Positions 8,507 through 14,386 of a stretch of 16,618 bases of DNA are shown in pieces. Within the stretch, counting starts at the first letter, position 1; each line of letters begins with the position of its first letter. The notes beneath the pieces are model-generated. The model made no database searches and was not told the origin of the DNA. It saw nothing but the letters and a program-made list of their open reading frames with translations. Both the position numbers and the translations under genes were made by a program. The DNA is from an uncultured Bacilli bacterium (GTDB taxonomy: Bacteria; Bacillota_I; Bacilli_A; RF39; UBA660), in the NCBI GenBank assembly GCA_934098665.1, contig CAKOOO010000017.1:1-16618 (forward strand). The letters are read 5' to 3'.

Positions 8507-8532
8507 AAATCTATTATATAATTTTTTTACTT

Positions 8533-8561
8533 AAAATAAAAGAGCCTTTTATATAAGGCCC
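8533..8561 (-). terminator. Intrinsic terminator downstream of the 115-aa gene
   Basis: On the minus strand GGGCCTT pairs with AAGGCTC (loop ATATAA, one G-U pair), followed by TTTTATTTT. It lies between the 115-aa gene and holA and should isolate holA from upstream transcription. Confidence 0.7.
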
Positions 8562-8571
8562 AATCTATGTA

Positions 8572-8589
8572 AACATTACAAGTAATGTT
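8572..8589. repeat. 8-bp-arm palindrome upstream of holA
   Basis: AACATTAC and GTAATGTT flank a 2-nt centre, a perfect inverted repeat. It has no T-run, so it looks more like an operator or the base of an RNA hairpin than a terminator. It sits about 65 bp before the holA start and just above a terminator. No regulator can be named. Confidence 0.5.
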
Positions 8590-8683
8590 ACTTTAATATA
8601 TGATAGCACTTTAAGTTTGTTACTAAAGATTTTATATTAATATTTTCTTCTTTTTTATCGGTTATAGTTATAATCACTTATTT

Positions 8684-9031
8684 TCAGAAGAAAAATTTTT
8701 TTAATACTCTAGGTTTTTTTGGTGAATTATATATAGTTTCATTTGTATTTGTTATAAATGTAACATCTTTATTTTCAAGATATGTTTTTGGATACCATCT
8801 TTGATTAATAACATCATAAAATCCAGAATACTGCGTATCATCATTAATTTTATATCCGTATAAATGTAAATCACCTTTTACGATTAAAAATATAGAACCT
8901 TGAGAATATTTAACTTTAACATCATCTATTTTATCAAAATCAGTTTTATAATTAAATAAAGATTTTAAATCATACATTACTGTAGTATTTTTAATTAACA
9001 TTTCATGGCTAATATATATTTGATAATTCAT
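8684..9031 (-). CDS. Orphan 115-aa protein of unknown function
   Basis: I do not recognise this 115-residue protein. It has no signal peptide or membrane segment and is rich in Lys, Asp, Tyr and Asn. Alternating hydrophobic stretches (GSIFLIVKGDLHLYGYKI; VTFITNTNETIY) suggest beta structure, and the basic tail is PKKPRVLKKFFF. The evidence that it is a real gene is strong. ATG follows a textbook SD (AGGAGG, 5 nt) and a near-consensus promoter lies just upstream. A terminator lies about 120 bp after the stop. The TGA stop is followed after one codon by TAA, and the same frame then stays open for 30 more codons, so the protein may once have been longer. It lies between holA and the nuclease array, in the accessory region. 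Confidence 0.75.
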   Translation of the reverse strand: MNYQIYISHEMLIKNTTVMYDLKSLFNYKTDFDKIDDVKVKYSQGSIFLIVKGDLHLYGYKINDDTQYSGFYDVINQRWYPKTYLENKDVTFITNTNETIYNSPKKPRVLKKFFF

Positions 9032-9051
9032 AATAACCTCCTGTAGAAATT

Positions 9052-9080
9052 ATTATACTAATACTTATCTTGTAAGTCAA
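9052..9080 (-). promoter_or_regulatory. Near-consensus promoter of the 115-aa gene
   Basis: On the minus strand TTGACT (9080-9075), a 17-nt spacer and TATAAT (9057-9052) match the SigA consensus at 11 of 12 positions. The predicted start near 9045 leaves a leader of about 14 nt carrying AGGAGG. The -35 box overlaps the stop codon of the upstream small reading frame. It is the best promoter match I found in the window. Confidence 0.8.
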
Positions 9081-9319
9081 TTAAATAAAAAAACAAATAA
9101 TGACGCTGTTTTAACATCCTTTAATGGATTATTTCCAAAATCATATTGCATAGTAAATATATCATTTAAACAGTTATATAATTCACTATCACTATTTATT
9201 TCAATAATATCTTTTGTTTTTACATAAATTGTAAAATCAGCACCTATAAATTTTAAACCAATTAACTCTTTATCACCTTTGTAAAAATAAATTTTATTAT
9301 TATTTATCTTTTTTTGTAT
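9077..9319 (-). CDS. Small 80-aa reading frame with apparent ATA start
   Basis: An 80-codon frame from ATA (9317-9319) to TGA (9077-9079). AAGGAG lies 5 nt before the ATA, ideal SD spacing, and an in-frame TAG sits three codons before the ATA. No ATG, GTG or TTG occurs in the first 50 codons. The peptide reads INNNKIYFYKGDKELIGLKF, then GADFTIYVKTKDIIEI, and looks like a normal soluble alpha/beta protein; I cannot assign a family. It is either translated from the rare ATA codon or is a recent pseudogene whose start was ATG. It lies between the array's last remnant and the 115-aa gene; the promoter of that gene overlaps its 3' end. Confidence 0.45.
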   Translation of the reverse strand: MQKKINNNKIYFYKGDKELIGLKFIGADFTIYVKTKDIIEINSDSELYNCLNDIFTMQYDFGNNPLKDVKTASLFVFLFN

Positions 9320-9354
9320 ATTTTCTCCTTGCTACATAACATTAATTTATTTTA

Positions 9355-9437
9355 ATTATAAAAAGTTAAAATTTCTATGTAATAACTCCATGATAATTGG
9401 TGCCCTAATCGGGCACTTTTTCAATATAATTTGTCAT
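9355..9437 (-). pseudogene. Array unit E: remnant of the YhcG-like nuclease gene
   Basis: The most reduced unit. ATG (9435-9437) and the first four codons of the family (MTNY) are joined directly to the IEK codons in front of the palindrome; everything between has been deleted. One G of the palindrome border is missing relative to unit D, so the frame from the ATG ends at a TAG inside the palindrome after ten codons. Beyond it the family sequence continues recognisably (LSW, YYIEIL) for about 35 nt and then fades. It starts 1 nt after the stop of intact unit D, the same spacing as unit B after intact unit A. Confidence 0.7.
9399..9417. repeat. Intragenic palindrome, unit E (19-nt class)
   Basis: GTGCCC/GGGCAC arms (9400-9405, 9411-9416) flank TAATC. 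The plus strand continues TTTT, like a terminator. The inner arm bases differ from the other 19-nt palindromes, but pairing is kept. Confidence 0.85.
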
Positions 9438-9438
9438 T

Positions 9439-10335
9439 TTAACTTGTTATTTTAAATTCTCTTGTAAATATTCGTTCATCAGAACAGTATTCAATTATGC
9501 ATTTATTATTTTTTGCACATATGATTATACCAATAGTTTTTTCATGATAATGCTTCTTAATAACTTTATCAACATAATTCATATAAATTTGTATCTGTCC
9601 AATATGTTCTTTTTTTAGCTTTGTTATTTTTAACTCAATAACTACGTAACAGTTATAATCTATATTAAATAAAAGTAAATCAATATAATTATAATTACTT
9701 CCAACTTTAATTTTATATTCATTATCTATAAAACTAAAACCATTACCAAGTCCCTTTAAAAATGATGATATATTTAACATAATTGTTTCTTGTAAATACT
9801 TTTCAGATATGGATTTGATATCTATATTATTACAACTTGGTATCATTATTGGATCTGGTACTAAATCAGATAATTTTAGTTCTTCATTTGTGATTAATTT
9901 ATTTTTAGTTTCTTCACCAAGTCTTTCATATTCTTTAGATTTAATAACATTTCTAAGTTCATCTCTAGTTAACAATTCTTTTTCACAAATATTAATATAG
10001 TAATTTACTTCATTTATATTTTTTAATGGTATAAGTTCTATATAATGACTCCACGATAATTGGTGCGACAGTGTCGCACCTTTTTCAATTAAAAGATAAA
10101 ACTGCCTCATACGCTTTAAAGTTGTTGTATTATATTTTTTACCAACTTCTTGAGTAAGTTTTACGGAATATTTGCCAATTATATTCTCACCGTAACTTTT
10201 TCCAGCATCACTAAGCATTTTGCCTACATTATAATAAGTAGTTAAATCACTATTATTAATTGAATTTATTTTAGCTAACTTACTTATTTCATTATTTAAT
10301 AATTCCTGTTTGATTTTCACATAATAATTTATCAT
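9439..10335 (-). CDS. YhcG/DUF1016-type PDDEXK nuclease (array unit D, intact)
   Basis: Predicted DNA nuclease of the YhcG family: DUF1016 N-terminal domain (about 1-145) followed by a PDDEXK domain (about 175-298). Numbering from the second ATG, catalytic candidates are D219 (YIDLLLF), E234 and K236 (VVIELK), and Q247 (GQIQIY), with a conserved Glu at 206. The LSWSHYIEL motif is at 93-101. I prefer the start at 10335 because GGAGG lies 5 nt upstream and the length becomes 298, identical to unit A; an ATG at 10347 would add four residues. Codons 86-92 are made by a 19-nt palindrome. The biological role of the family is not established, though members are often found in accessory and restriction-linked regions (family knowledge). 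About 60% identical to unit A by eye. Confidence 0.9.
   Translation of the reverse strand: MINYYVKIKQELLNNEISKLAKINSINNSDLTTYYNVGKMLSDAGKSYGENIIGKYSVKLTQEVGKKYNTTTLKRMRQFYLLIEKGATLSHQLSWSHYIELIPLKNINEVNYYINICEKELLTRDELRNVIKSKEYERLGEETKNKLITNEELKLSDLVPDPIMIPSCNNIDIKSISEKYLQETIMLNISSFLKGLGNGFSFIDNEYKIKVGSNYNYIDLLLFNIDYNCYVVIELKITKLKKEHIGQIQIYMNYVDKVIKKHYHEKTIGIIICAKNNKCIIEYCSDERIFTREFKITS
10062..10080. repeat. Intragenic palindrome, unit D (19-nt class)
   Basis: GGTGCGACA/TGTCGCACC, 9-bp perfect arms around a single G. On the coding strand it encodes GATLSH just before Q-LSWSHY. The plus strand continues TTTTT. Confidence 0.92.
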
Positions 10336-10348
10336 TTTAACCTCCATT

Positions 10349-10559
10349 TTAATTTGTTATTTTAAATTCTCTTGCAAATATTAATATAGTAATTAACTTC
10401 ATTTATTTTTTTTATTGGTATAAGTTATATGTATTGACACCAAGATAATTGGTGCGCGAACGGCGCACCTTTTTCAATTAAAAGATAAAACTGCCTCATA
10501 CGCTTTAAAGTTGCTATGTTATATTTTTTACCAACTTCTTGAGTAAGTTTTACAAAATT
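10349..10559 (-). pseudogene. Array unit F: nuclease gene truncated at both domains
   Basis: The unit lacks the first ~58 codons and enters the family sequence at VKLTQEVGKKYN, directly after the stop of unit C. It runs through RMRQFYLLIEKG, the palindrome and HQLSW, reaches a TAA at YI*, and continues recognisably to YYINI. There a deletion joins it to the extreme 3' end of the gene (AREFKIT), with the 8-bp microhomology CAAATATT (10375-10382) at the junction. It has no start signal of its own. Its nucleotide sequence is very close to unit D, so it is a recent duplicate. Confidence 0.8.
10451..10469. repeat. Intragenic palindrome, unit F (19-nt class)
   Basis: GGTGCGC/GCGCACC, 7-bp arms around GAACG, followed on the plus strand by TTTTT. 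It differs from the unit D palindrome in both arms, although the flanks are nearly identical. Confidence 0.88.
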
Positions 10560-11012
10560 TTAATTTGTTATTGTAAATTCTCTTACTAATATTTTTTCAC
10601 ATTCTTTGGATTTAATTTTATTTCTAAGTTCATCTCTAGTTACTCTCTGTTCATTACAAATTTTAATGTAATAATTAATTTAATTAATATCATTTAACGG
10701 TAATAACTCTACATAATGGCTCCACGTTAAAATGGTCGCCTATTGCGACCATTTTATATCACTGAAAACATTATAAAATTGTCTTATTCTTCGAAGCGTC
10801 CTAACATTATATTTTTTGCCTACTTCAGTAATTAATTTTTTAGCATACTGACCTATAACATCATTACCATATTCTTTGCCAGCTTCACTTAAAAGTTTAC
10901 CTACTTCAAAATAAGTAAGAACTTTATTTCTTTCTTTGGAATAATCTTTTACTTTTGCATATATTTCATTTTTTAATAATTTTTCGTTTATTTCATCATA
11001 ATAATTTGTCAT
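10560..11012 (-). pseudogene. Array unit C: nuclease gene with amber stop and lost nuclease domain
   Basis: Begins like unit A (MTNYYDEINEKLLKNEIYAK) with the same ribosome site AAAGGATG. The frame is open for 90 codons and stops at TAG 10740-10742, in the loop of the palindrome. Reading through, the family sequence continues in frame as TWSHYVELLPLNDIN, another stop, then INYYIKICNEQ and RDELRNKIKSKE. A deletion then joins it to the last codons of the gene (REFTITN, TAA at 10560-10562). The junction lies at GAAA, present at both original sites in the intact copies. The DUF1016 N-domain fragment could still be translated; the PDDEXK domain is gone. Confidence 0.82.
10728..10756. repeat. Intragenic palindrome, unit C (27-nt class)
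   Basis: TAAAATGGTCGC and GCGACCATTTTA form 12-bp perfect arms around CTATT. This is the longest perfect pairing in the array. The in-frame TAG of the coding strand lies in the loop. Confidence 0.92.
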
Positions 11013-11045
11013 ATTACTACATCCTTTCTAATGATTATTTAAATT

Positions 11046-11288
11046 TTATGTAATTGATTTTATTAGTGTTCTAAAAATTCTATATAGAATATTTTCTCTT
11101 GCAGCTTTAGCAAGATAATATTTTACGGCATCAATATTTTTTATTGGCAATATAAAACATGAAACCAAGTTAATTGGTGTGGCATTGCTACACCTTTTTC
11201 TATCAAAAGATAAAACTGCCTCATTAGCTAGTTTACTTATTTCATTATTTAATAATTTCTGTTTGATTTTCTCATAATAGTTTTTCAT
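11046..11288 (-). pseudogene. Array unit B: internally deleted, frameshifted nuclease gene
   Basis: Starts as a D-type copy (MKNYYEKIKQKLLNNEISKL) and after 21 codons jumps to the RQFYLLIEKG region just before the palindrome, but in another frame. The predicted 80-aa product is therefore nonsense after residue ~21. In the family frame the DNA still reads MRQFYLLIEKG, the palindrome, then PHQLTWFH before a stop. ATG lies 1 nt past the unit A stop, so it may be translated by coupling, but the product is unlikely to be functional. Confidence 0.8.
11176..11194. repeat. Intragenic palindrome, unit B (19-nt class)
   Basis: GGTGTGGC pairs with GCTACACC around ATT with one G-T position. The plus strand continues TTTTT. 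It is kept although the gene itself is broken. Confidence 0.8.
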
Positions 11289-11289
11289 T

Positions 11290-12186
11290 TTAACTTGTTA
11301 TTTTAAATTCTCTTGCAAATATTCTTTCATCGGAGCAGTATTCAATTATACATTTATTATTTTTAGCACATATAATTATTCCAATAGTTTTATTATCTGT
11401 TATATCTTTTACATTTTTGTCTATATAATTCATATAAATTTGTATTTGACCAACATGTTCTTTCTTGAGCTTTGTTACTTTGAGTTCAATAACCACAAAA
11501 CACTTAAATATAAAATTATATAAAAGCAAATCTATATAGTTATAGTTATTTTCAATTTTGATTTTGTATTCATTACCTATATAACTAAAACCTTTACCTA
11601 ACTCTTTTAAAAAATTATCTAAATTACTAAGTATTGCCTCTTTTAATGCATATTCAGTAATTTTTTCTTGATTAAACTCTGTTTTAATTAATATGGGATC
11701 TGGCACTAAATCAGGTAATTTTATTTCTTCGTTTGTTATTAATTTATTTTTAGTCTCTTCGCCAAGTCTTTCATATTCTTTGGATTTTATTAATTCTTTC
11801 AGTTCCCTTTTCGTAAGATTTCTCTTCACACATATATCAATGTAATATTTAATTTCATCAATATTTTTTAACGATAAAAGCTCTCTGTAATGACTCCATA
11901 ACAAAATTGAACCCAGTGGGTACAATTTTTCATTACTAAATATATCATAAAATTTTCTCATATTATATAAGGTTCTTAAATTATATTTCTTGCCTACTTC
12001 ATTAACTAATTTTTCTGCATAACATCCAATAATATTCTTGCCATATTCTTTTCCTGCTTCACTTAAAAGTTTACCTACCTCAAAATATGTAATAACTTTG
12101 TTTCTTTCTTTTGAATAATCCTTTACCTTTGCATATATTTCATTTTTTAATAATTTTTCTTTTATTTCATCATAATAATTTGTCAT
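11290..12186 (-). CDS. YhcG/DUF1016-type PDDEXK nuclease (array unit A, intact)
   Basis: Second intact family member, 298 residues with the same layout as unit D: DUF1016 N-domain (1-145, WSHYREL at 97-103) and PDDEXK domain with D219, E234, K236 and Q247. The NEYKIKIENNYNYIDLLLY, VVIELKVTKLKKEH and GQIQIYMNYIDK blocks carry the nuclease core. ATG follows AAAGGATG. The N-terminal third differs more from unit D than the C-terminal third does; the last ~25 codons are nearly identical, which suggests gene conversion within the array. Residues 86-95 come from a 27-nt imperfect palindrome and differ completely from unit D there. The comEC terminal region lies ~200 bp upstream with unit H between. 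Confidence 0.9.
   Translation of the reverse strand: MTNYYDEIKEKLLKNEIYAKVKDYSKERNKVITYFEVGKLLSEAGKEYGKNIIGCYAEKLVNEVGKKYNLRTLYNMRKFYDIFSNEKLYPLGSILLWSHYRELLSLKNIDEIKYYIDICVKRNLTKRELKELIKSKEYERLGEETKNKLITNEEIKLPDLVPDPILIKTEFNQEKITEYALKEAILSNLDNFLKELGKGFSYIGNEYKIKIENNYNYIDLLLYNFIFKCFVVIELKVTKLKKEHVGQIQIYMNYIDKNVKDITDNKTIGIIICAKNNKCIIEYCSDERIFAREFKITS
11903..11929. repeat. Intragenic palindrome, unit A (27-nt class)
   Basis: AAAATTG, A, ACCC / GGGT, A, CAATTTT: 11 base pairs with one A-A mismatch around AGT, within an intact gene. The plus strand continues TTTTTC. The arms share only the outer AAAAT/ATTTT and TG/CA with unit C, yet remain complementary. Confidence 0.88.
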
Positions 12187-12208
12187 ATTATCTCATCCTT
12201 TCTAATAG

Positions 12209-12340
12209 TTATTTAAATCTAAAATTTATGTAATTAATTTTATTAATATCATTAAACGGTAACAACTCTATATAATGGCTCCATGTCGAAACGGTCGACA
12301 TTGTCGACCATTTTGTATTACTAAAAAATAATATTGTCAT
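12209..12340 (-). pseudogene. Array unit H: minimal 43-codon derivative
   Basis: An open 43-codon frame, ATG 12338-12340 to TAA 12209-12211. It has the family ribosome site (AGAAAGGATG), the first two family codons (MT), then a deletion to the FSN codons before the palindrome, and continues STWSHYIELLPFNDINKINY before leaving the homology. It is unbroken in frame, so a short peptide may be made. TATAAT at 12367-12372 could be a -10 box for the whole array, without a good -35, and no terminator separates it from comEC. It may be a remnant or a minimal unit; it is the first copy of the array in the direction of transcription. Confidence 0.65.
12289..12313. repeat. Intragenic palindrome, unit H (27-nt class)
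   Basis: GGTCGACA/TGTCGACC (12293-12300, 12302-12309) around one T, extended by AAA/TTT beyond a C-A mismatch. The plus strand continues TTTTG. Confidence 0.88.
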
Positions 12341-12388
12341 AACACCACATCCTTTCTAAATTATTCATTATATTTTGCAAAAACTATT

Positions 12389-14386
12389 TTATGGCTCATA
12401 TGTTTTAATTTTATAACCATTATTATTAATTAAAATTTGAATACTTCCATTTAAATCAGTTCTATAAATTTTAGTATTATTTAAAATATCAAGTACTTCT
12501 TTTTTAGGATGCCCAAATTTATTTTTCTTGCCAACGCTAATAATACTATAAATTGGTTTTATATAATTAATAAAACTCTTTCCACTACTAGTGTTTGAAC
12601 CATGATGTCCTACTTTTAAAAATGTAATATTTTGAATATGATTTTTACTCATTATATAATTTTCCGTTTTTTTACTTGCATCACCCATAAGTAGAAAATT
12701 ATACTTATTTACTTTCAAAAGAGTTACTATTGAATTATCATTTTCATTATTAAAATCAGTATCATTTAAAAACTTAATATTTTTAATATTAACATCATTA
12801 CATTTAAAATATTTAATAAGTTTTTTCTTTAAAAGATTAATTACATTTTTTTCTAAAGATTTATATTCCCCATTATTAAAAATTACATTTTTAACTTTTA
12901 TTTTATTAATTACATTTTCTGCATCACCTGCATGATCATAATCACCATGAGTTAAAATTAAATAATCTATTTTACTTATACCTAAACTTTTTAAATATAA
13001 AATACTATTATCACTAACACTTTTATTTATAATTCCCCCAGTATCAAACATATAAACTTTACTTTGATTTTTAGTAATGTAAAGCATACTATCACCTTGA
13101 GAAACATCTAAAAATATTATATTTTCCTTTGAGAAAATAAATGGAATTATTTTAATAAATATAATTAAGGAAATTAAAAAAACAAAAAATCTTTTTTTAT
13201 TATAATAAATATATAGAAGTAAAAATAAATAGTAAAGAATAATTAATATAAAACTTGTTTTAGGAATAATTAATTTAGTTATCTTAATCGTACTTAAAAT
13301 AAAGGATGTTTTTTCCATTAAAAAAGTTAAAAATGAAAAAATAGGATTTAAAAAATTAAATATAATAGTTATTAAAGCAAATGGAAATAAAATATAGCTT
13401 ACAAATGGAATAAGTAAAAAATTAGATATAAAAACCATTAAATTAATTTCATAATTTAAACTAATTGTAATAGGAAGTGTAAAAAGTGTCATATAAAATG
13501 TAATTATTAGTAGATTTTTAAAATAATTTTTCATTAGATATTTTTGAATTAATATCATAGATATAGAGCATGCAAAAGAATATAAAAAACCTATATTTGT
13601 GATAAAAAATGGATTTATTAAAAGTAAAATAAACATTGATAAAAAAAGTATTTTCATTTGAGATAATTTAAAATCATGGTCTTTATTAATACTATTTAAT
13701 ATAAAAAAGGTTGTAACTCTTAATATCGAGGCTGTAAAACCTGTTACAAATGAATAAAAAAGTAAAACTATACTAATTATTACATTTTGTTTTTTCTTTG
13801 ATAAAAAGAAAAATATTTTTCGAAGGATTAATACAAAAACACTTACATGCATGCCACTTATGGCAAGAAGATGAGCAACACCAATATCTTTATAATAATC
13901 ATAACTTTCACTAATGCCTTTTTTATCTCCGAGAACAAATAATTTTAAATATGCATTAAATGATACCCTACTTTCAAGTTTATTTTTTAATATATTTAAA
14001 ATATTTTTATTTTTTTTAACTATAGTTATTTTATTTACAGTTCCTATTTTATAAATTTTACTATTATATAAATATTTTTGATAATTAAATGTATTTGGAA
14101 TAGTATTTTTATTTGGATATGATAACAAAATATTTATTTTTACAGTATCACCATCATTTAAATCAATATTATCATAATAAAAACACATAATTTTTTCTTT
14201 TCCCTTTATAATAAAACTTACTTTTTTATCACTAATATTAACTTTTGATACTTTACCAGTAATAATGTATTCTTTATCTAAATATTTAGATTTATATTTA
14301 ATAACATATACTTTTATAATAATTAATAAACTTATAAAAATAAATGTAATTATATAAAATAGGAAAGAGTTTAATACCTTTTTCAT
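12389..14386 (-). CDS. comEC: DNA uptake channel ComEC/Rec2 family
   Basis: Membrane channel that moves transforming single-stranded DNA into the cytoplasm. The 665 residues comprise an N-terminal membrane segment (8-30), an OB-like periplasmic domain (about 38-125), a Competence domain with many hydrophobic helices (about 170-415) carrying HLLAISGMHV at 172-181, and a C-terminal metallo-beta-lactamase-like domain. That domain shows FLDVSQGDS (426-433), THGDYDHAGD (479-488), VGHHGSN (592-598) and GHP (625-627). Shorter than B. subtilis ComEC (776) but all three domains are present. ATG overlaps the comEA stop as ATGA, so the pair is coupled. comEB, found between them in B. subtilis, is absent. 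Whether the cell is competent cannot be told from this window. Confidence 0.95.
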   Translation of the reverse strand: MKKVLNSFLFYIITFIFISLLIIIKVYVIKYKSKYLDKEYIITGKVSKVNISDKKVSFIIKGKEKIMCFYYDNIDLNDGDTVKINILLSYPNKNTIPNTFNYQKYLYNSKIYKIGTVNKITIVKKNKNILNILKNKLESRVSFNAYLKLFVLGDKKGISESYDYYKDIGVAHLLAISGMHVSVFVLILRKIFFFLSKKKQNVIISIVLLFYSFVTGFTASILRVTTFFILNSINKDHDFKLSQMKILFLSMFILLLINPFFITNIGFLYSFACSISMILIQKYLMKNYFKNLLIITFYMTLFTLPITISLNYEINLMVFISNFLLIPFVSYILFPFALITIIFNFLNPIFSFLTFLMEKTSFILSTIKITKLIIPKTSFILIILYYLFLLLYIYYNKKRFFVFLISLIIFIKIIPFIFSKENIIFLDVSQGDSMLYITKNQSKVYMFDTGGIINKSVSDNSILYLKSLGISKIDYLILTHGDYDHAGDAENVINKIKVKNVIFNNGEYKSLEKNVINLLKKKLIKYFKCNDVNIKNIKFLNDTDFNNENDNSIVTLLKVNKYNFLLMGDASKKTENYIMSKNHIQNITFLKVGHHGSNTSSGKSFINYIKPIYSIISVGKKNKFGHPKKEVLDILNNTKIYRTDLNGSIQILINNNGYKIKTYEP

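Noticed and set aside
8588..8677. 29-aa reading frame starting GTG after the 115-aa gene
   Set aside because: It has no ribosome site, and its 3' end runs into the palindrome. It is in the same frame as the upstream gene, so it is at most a lost C-terminal extension.
9399..12313. Seven hairpins considered as a CRISPR array or ordinary gene-end terminators
   Set aside because: They are unequally spaced, lie inside coding sequence and vary in the arms. On the coding strand no T-run follows them, so they do not end the sense transcripts.
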